The notes below the pieces were generated by a model. The model was not told the origin of the DNA, searched no databases, and was given only the letters and a program-made list of their open reading frames with translations. A stretch of DNA of 9,118 nucleotides from DATLBA01 sp035527275 (GTDB taxonomy: Bacteria > Planctomycetota > Phycisphaerae > FEN-1346): NCBI GenBank assembly GCA_035527275.1, contig DATLBA010000110.1, positions 1 to 9,118 on the forward strand, read 5' to 3'. Within the stretch, counting starts at the first letter, position 1. Each line of letters opens with the position of its first letter. Made by a program: the position numbers and the translations under genes. Shown piece by piece: positions 5,875 through 9,118 of this stretch.

Positions 5875-6170
5875 CACCTTTTCCTTTCTTCGGTGCGGGC
5901 CGTGGCCTTGCAGCCGGGGTTTTTGCACTTCCAGTAGATGCGAACCTTGAACGGGTGGTTGGTGCGTTCGCTCCCGTTCTGGATCATGCCGCTGCCGCAG
6001 GTCCGGCAGCGGGGACCGACGCCGCGAATGCGCGGGGCGGGGACTGCGGGGGTCGGCATGACCATGGCCACGGGGCCATCGGCCGCCTGCACGACGGGCG
6101 CTGGCGCGGGCGCCGGCGCTTCCTCCACGACGGGCTTCTCTGCTTTGGACGGCTTCTGTGCTTTCGACAT
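5874..6170 (-). CDS. Ogr/Delta-like zinc-finger protein (98 aa)
   Basis: A 98-residue protein with two parts. Residues 1-50 are a low-complexity Lys, then Ala/Pro/Val-rich segment (EEAPAPAPAPVVQAA), probably disordered. Residues 55-98 hold C55-x2-C58, 23 residues, C82-x4-C87, ending RIYWKCKNPGCKATARTEE. P2 Ogr and P4 Delta, activators of late phage promoters, have C-x2-C-x22-C-x4-C with a similar tail of the type RYHQCQNVNCSATFITYE. The match in spacing and in the residues around the second pair is good. The disordered N-terminal arm is unlike Ogr. The start is ATG at 6170 with GGAG 7 bases upstream, and the stop shares a base with the next ATG. It may act on transcription or bind DNA near packaging. 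A plain zinc-ribbon structural protein is the alternative. Confidence 0.6.
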   Translation of the reverse strand: MSKAQKPSKAEKPVVEEAPAPAPAPVVQAADGPVAMVMPTPAVPAPRIRGVGPRCRTCGSGMIQNGSERTNHPFKVRIYWKCKNPGCKATARTEERKR

Positions 6171-6174
6171 TGCG

Positions 6175-6549
6175 TCACTCCTCTCTGAAAACGGGAATCC
6201 GATTAGTACGAGGTTCTGATGCTGAGGCGGGCGCCTCCTTTTTGGCGTCGATCTCTCCGAGAACTTGATTCGTCGCGCGCATCCAACTAGCGTTGGCCGC
6301 CGCCACTCCCGCAGCGCGTCCAGCCTTGAATCCGGCGTCATAGATCTCACGTAGGGCGGTTTCGCGCGCCGTCCGTGAAGACTTAAATGTCCAGAGCCAG
6401 GCCCGCATGGTCCAGCGGACGATCCAGTGAATGCCGATCGGCGCGTAGACGGTCTGATTCCGAAGAAAGTCATCGTATGCGATTCGATAGCCGCGCCTGG
6501 GCGGCCAACTTCCCAGACTCTCCTCACGATTCCTGCGTATGAGAATCAT
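6175..6549 (-). CDS. Small basic hypothetical protein (124 aa)
   Basis: A 124-residue protein starting MILIRRNREESLGSWPPRRG. The middle has a Trp-rich amphipathic or weakly membrane-seeking stretch (about 34-55, APIGIHWIVRWTMRAWLWTF), then a helix with YDAGFKAGRAAGVAAANASW (70-89) and a charged, Pro-containing tail. The start is ATG at 6549 with AAGGA 10 bases upstream, overlapping the large-terminase stop. The frame stays open far into the terminase gene, but that part is a shadow. It is the first of the four-gene cluster and is bracketed by a 16-base direct repeat, which suggests separate acquisition. The family is not recognised, and a peripheral membrane role is only a guess from the Trp-rich stretch. 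Confidence 0.6.
   Translation of the reverse strand: MILIRRNREESLGSWPPRRGYRIAYDDFLRNQTVYAPIGIHWIVRWTMRAWLWTFKSSRTARETALREIYDAGFKAGRAAGVAAANASWMRATNQVLGEIDAKKEAPASASEPRTNRIPVFREE
6213..6228. repeat. 16-base direct repeat, copy 1
   Basis: GTTCTGATGCTGAGGC occurs here and again at 6574-6589, 361 bases apart and exact over 16 bases. This copy lies in the 3' end of the 124-residue basic protein gene and the other in the 3' end of the large terminase gene. The two copies are read in different frames, so shared protein sequence does not explain the match. Confidence 0.65.
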
Positions 6550-6563
6550 CGCTGCGTCATCCT

Positions 6564-8573
6564 TCAGTAGTTTGTTCTGATGCTGAGGCTGCCGGCTGCA
6601 TCCGGTTTGGCTTCCTGGTCCGTGGCGTTCTCCTCCAGCAGATACGCGCGGGTGACGATGGCGCCGGCGAGTCCATAGGCGGCAACATCGACCATGTCGT
6701 GCGCGCCGCGCTCGCGCCATATCCTGATTTCTCTGCCGCGATTGTCGCGGGATATCTCGCGCTTGACCTTCATAAAGTGATTGAAAATCCAACCGGGGTT
6801 CAGCCTGCCGTGGCTGCGGTCGGATCGCTTTTCGTTGGCGGCTTCGCGGGCGAACCAGTGATAGCCGGGCGATCCCTCCGCGCGGAAGAGCCGGCCATAG
6901 AGGTCGTCCTTGAGCCGGTCCACCTCGAAGAACCAAAGGCCGTTGCCGTCGGCCTGGAGGCGAAGCTGGATTGTGCCGGCGGGCACGTCGTCGGGGAGGG
7001 GCTGGCTCTTGCCGGTCATCTTGGCGTATTCGGTAGCGGAGCGTCCGACGAGGGGATTGCAAAAGTCATGCTCGTGGCACCATTTCAGGATGACGTGTTC
7101 GGGGAGGTTGCCGGCGCGGAAGCCTGCGTCAATCCAGAGCGACTCGCAGTTGTATCGCTCGAAGGAGAGCGCCCAGGCTTTGTCGAGGGCGGCGCGAAGC
7201 TCGTCCTCCGTGGGGTCGTATCGGGCCTCCTCTTCGAGGATGTCGAGGACGCGCCAGTGGGTGGACCATCGGGTGAGGTCAAAGTCCCATCCGTCGATCA
7301 TCAGATACAGGCGTTTGAGTTGAACGTCGATGCTGCATGTCCAGAACTCCGGCCCTTCGGGAAGCGCGGCGTGCGGGAGTTCGGGGTCGAGGTCGCGGAG
7401 TGGGTCAAAATGGAACTCGCCGGTGTGCTGTGCGAGGAAGCGGGTGGAGAGTTCGCGGACTTGCATGTCCTCCTTCCAGGGCATGGTCCATCGGAACTGG
7501 GTGAGGTCCTTGTCGAGGTCGTCGGTCACGGCGCGGACGGCGTTCCATTCCATCATGCCGATGATGGCCATGGTGGTCATGGGGCTGGCGAGCCATGTCC
7601 ATTCGACGCCGAGTCTGTGGGTCTGGGGGAGGTCGCCGACGGCCTTTCCTTTCGGGCTGATCTCTTGTCCGCGATGCAGGAGGAGGGGATTGCGGAGGGC
7701 TTTCTGGCGGGCGGCTTCGTCCCATAATGCGCCACACGAGTTACAGGCATAGCGGGCGAGCGCCCCGGCTTCGAGTTCGCTGGTGGCTTCGCGCCATCCG
7801 ACGAAGTGGTCGCGGTCGGGATAGACGTGTTTTCGGCACGCGGGGCATCGGAGATAGATGCGGCTGCCGGAGCCTCCGACGGAGGCTTGCTGATAGATGA
7901 AGCCCGCCTCGATGCTGACGGTGCATTCGCCGTAGAAGAGGGCGCGCTCGCCGTAGGCGGTGCTTCGTGCGAGGAGCTGGAAGGGGGGGGCGGTCTCGCG
8001 GCTCGTCTCGCCGGCGGCGTCCATTTTGTCGGACTCGGTCAGGAGCACGACTCGGGCGGTGTGCGAGGAGCGTTTTACGTCCTTGCCTCCGCCGGACATG
8101 AAGATGAGGCGGGCGCCGTTTCTGAAGCGGACGCTTTCGGCGCGGCCGCCGCGCGAGCCGCTGCCGGATGTGGGGAGGAGTTCGCGGTAGCGCGTGCGCT
8201 GGATGACGGGGAGGATGTCTATTTCATAGCGGGCCATGACGAGGTCCATGCTGGGGGCGGCGAGGATGACGGATTCGCCGATCTCGAAGAGGTGATAGAG
8301 GGCGGGGATCACGAAGAAGATCAGCGTCTTGCCGGCTTGGACGGATCCCATTCCGAGGCGCCACCACCACCAGGGGTTGTCGAACTCGCGGAGGACGATG
8401 GCGGTCCAGGGGACGTAGTCGGCGTCGAAGTGCCAGCCGTCGCGCGGGCCGCGGGCGAGCACGACTTCGTCCTCGGCGAATTGCAGGAACGAGCGCAGTC
8501 GCCGGGGACGCATGGCGTCAAGATGATCGCGGCTTAGTTTTGCGAGTGCGGGGTGCACGGGGCAGTTTCCCAT
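6564..8573 (-). CDS. Large terminase subunit, GpA family
   Basis: A 669-residue protein (lambda gpA has 641), the packaging motor and nuclease that cuts concatemeric DNA and pumps it into the prohead. Walker A GSVQAGKT is at 76-83. Walker B with catalytic acid is RVVLLTESDK (174-183, E180). A four-cysteine zinc ribbon follows (CPAC 243-246, CNSC 277-280), as in gpA. The RNase H-like nuclease shows CSIDVQLKRLYLMIDGW (D416), SLWIDAGFR (D482) and HDMVDVAAYGLAG (D629), aligning with the three acidic positions of gpA. The ATG at 8573 lies 56 bases inside the small-terminase gene and has no clear ribosome site, so coupled translation is likely. ATG at 8513 is an alternative start that leaves all motifs intact. 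The Walker A is canonical, unlike the deviant lambda one. Confidence 0.95.
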   Translation of the reverse strand: MGNCPVHPALAKLSRDHLDAMRPRRLRSFLQFAEDEVVLARGPRDGWHFDADYVPWTAIVLREFDNPWWWWRLGMGSVQAGKTLIFFVIPALYHLFEIGESVILAAPSMDLVMARYEIDILPVIQRTRYRELLPTSGSGSRGGRAESVRFRNGARLIFMSGGGKDVKRSSHTARVVLLTESDKMDAAGETSRETAPPFQLLARSTAYGERALFYGECTVSIEAGFIYQQASVGGSGSRIYLRCPACRKHVYPDRDHFVGWREATSELEAGALARYACNSCGALWDEAARQKALRNPLLLHRGQEISPKGKAVGDLPQTHRLGVEWTWLASPMTTMAIIGMMEWNAVRAVTDDLDKDLTQFRWTMPWKEDMQVRELSTRFLAQHTGEFHFDPLRDLDPELPHAALPEGPEFWTCSIDVQLKRLYLMIDGWDFDLTRWSTHWRVLDILEEEARYDPTEDELRAALDKAWALSFERYNCESLWIDAGFRAGNLPEHVILKWCHEHDFCNPLVGRSATEYAKMTGKSQPLPDDVPAGTIQLRLQADGNGLWFFEVDRLKDDLYGRLFRAEGSPGYHWFAREAANEKRSDRSHGRLNPGWIFNHFMKVKREISRDNRGREIRIWRERGAHDMVDVAAYGLAGAIVTRAYLLEENATDQEAKPDAAGSLSIRTNY
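6574..6589. repeat. 16-base direct repeat, copy 2
   Basis: Exact partner of 6213-6228. It lies in the last codons of the large terminase (SLSIRTN), just upstream of the start of the 124-residue basic protein. Together the copies enclose almost all of that gene, as would be left by insertion or duplication of a cassette. Confidence 0.65.
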
Positions 8574-9042
8574 AAACGGAGTTGACGGCTTTCGAGAGCG
8601 CGGACGCGACGTCGGGTCCGCACGTGGCGCCGATGGCTTCGAGGTGCGTGCGCATCTGCTGGCCGAGGGCGAGCCACTGGGTGTGGACTTCTTCGAGCAG
8701 GATCAGTTCGCCGGATCGCTGCTGGAATGTGAGTTCCTCGTTCTTGGCTTTCCAACGGCGATAGCGTTCGAGTGCGCGGGAGTTTCCGCCGATCAGGAGC
8801 GGATCCTCGGCGACGGGGAGTTTTTTTTTGCGGCGCTCGGCGGCGAGCCACGCGGCGACGCAGACGAGATCAAATCGGCCGTCGGGATTGCGCGGGCAGC
8901 CGGCGGCGATCCAGTTGCCGATGGTGGCGCTGGTGAGCGATGTGATGCCGGTTGCGACGATGAGGCTGACGAGTTCCAGGCGCCGGAGTGCGCGGGGGTT
9001 GGCGGTGGGCGGTGGCTTTGGCTTGGCGGGCTTGGGTTTCAT
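8518..9042 (-). CDS. Small terminase subunit, lambda Nu1-like
   Basis: A 174-residue protein from ATG at 9042 (gpNu1 has 181). After a basic Pro/Lys start (MKPKPAKPKPPPTANPRALR) comes a winged helix-turn-helix: LVSLIVATGITSLTSATIGN, then NWIAAGCPRNPDGRFD and VAAWLAAER. This aligns well with gpNu1, which has IQNWQEQGMP followed by a wing and IKWYAER. A helical segment follows (LERYRRWKAKNEELTFQQRS), corresponding to the gpNu1 part that joins to gpA, and a basic tail. The subunit recognises the packaging site and forms the holoenzyme with the large subunit. The chosen ATG overlaps an upstream stop as ATGA but lacks a clear ribosome site. A TTG at 9066 would add 8 residues, and the frame is open to the window edge, so a start further right is possible. 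Confidence 0.82.
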   Translation of the reverse strand: MKPKPAKPKPPPTANPRALRRLELVSLIVATGITSLTSATIGNWIAAGCPRNPDGRFDLVCVAAWLAAERRKKKLPVAEDPLLIGGNSRALERYRRWKAKNEELTFQQRSGELILLEEVHTQWLALGQQMRTHLEAIGATCGPDVASALSKAVNSVYGKLPRAPRTRKTKPRSS

Positions 9043-9118
9043 TTTGGAACGCCGGGTGATAAACAACCACCAGTTTGTTTCATTTTCGTACGAAAAAAGG
9101 TGAGTGCGCGCGCTTGAC
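9039..9118 (-). CDS. Possible 3' end of an upstream gene (partial)
   Basis: A frame open from the right edge ends with TGA at 9041-9039, overlapping the small-terminase ATG as ATGA, the same junction type used between the gpW-position and portal genes. The visible peptide is about 26 residues, ending MKQTGGCLSPGVPK. Eighty bases are too few to show coding, and the AT-rich palindrome inside it argues for regulatory DNA instead. Confidence 0.2.
   Translation of the reverse strand, partial: QARALTFFRTKMKQTGGCLSPGVPK
9083..9096. promoter_or_regulatory. 14-base perfect palindrome upstream of the small terminase
   Basis: TTTTCGTACGAAAA is its own reverse complement over 14 bases and lies in an AT-rich stretch 41 bases before the small-terminase ATG. 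In lambda the cos region lies directly before Nu1, so a protein-binding site for packaging or a promoter operator is possible. No cos-type sequence was recognised. Confidence 0.4.

Noticed and set aside
7983..7990. G8 run in the large terminase gene as a possible frame error
   Set aside because: The protein continues through it with the zinc ribbon and nuclease motifs intact, so the reading is correct.
6699..8537. Long plus-strand open frames opposite the large terminase
   Set aside because: The minus strand carries all terminase motifs; the opposite frames show none.

Overview
The window is the DNA-packaging and head-assembly part of a tailed phage or prophage (Caudoviricetes), GC-rich, with every supportable protein gene on the minus strand. 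Read from right to left (the direction of transcription), the order is: small terminase (Nu1-like), large terminase (GpA family), four small genes, a structured non-coding gap, a gpW-position small helical protein, a lambda-family portal, a prohead protease fused to a scaffold, a DUF2190 capsid cement protein, the major capsid protein, and the start of one more gene that runs off the left edge. This matches the lambda order Nu1-A-W-B-C/Nu3-D-E. No tail, integration, lysis or host genes are present, so prophage and free phage cannot be told apart. The host cannot be named from the sequence; it is a bacterium using strong Shine-Dalgarno (SD) signals of the AAAGGAG type.

Right part (5288-9118): the terminase genes overlap by 56 bases. 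They are followed by four compact genes joined by very short gaps or TGATG stop/start overlaps. Two of these four carry four-cysteine zinc-binding patterns, and one of them resembles the Ogr/Delta late-gene activators of P2-like phages. Lambda has nothing in this place, so these genes look like an accessory insert between the terminase and the head genes. A 16-base direct repeat brackets the first of them.

Middle gap (4990-5287): about 300 bases hold no convincing gene. They do hold, on the minus strand, a sigma70-like promoter with an ideal 17-base spacer and a strong terminator hairpin with a U-tract, plus an 8+8 base dyad centred near -61 of that promoter. This is either a regulatory break between the packaging and head modules or a short RNA gene.

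Left part (1-4989): the head genes. The main point of interest is the protease gene. Inside it, in frame, lies a second ATG preceded by a perfect AAGGAGG five bases upstream, so the C-terminal 189 residues (zinc ribbon, linker, coiled coil) should also be made alone as a scaffold. This is the C/Nu3 arrangement of lambda, but with a protease region that does not look like the lambda S49 type. Long open frames on the plus strand are GC-driven shadows of these genes.
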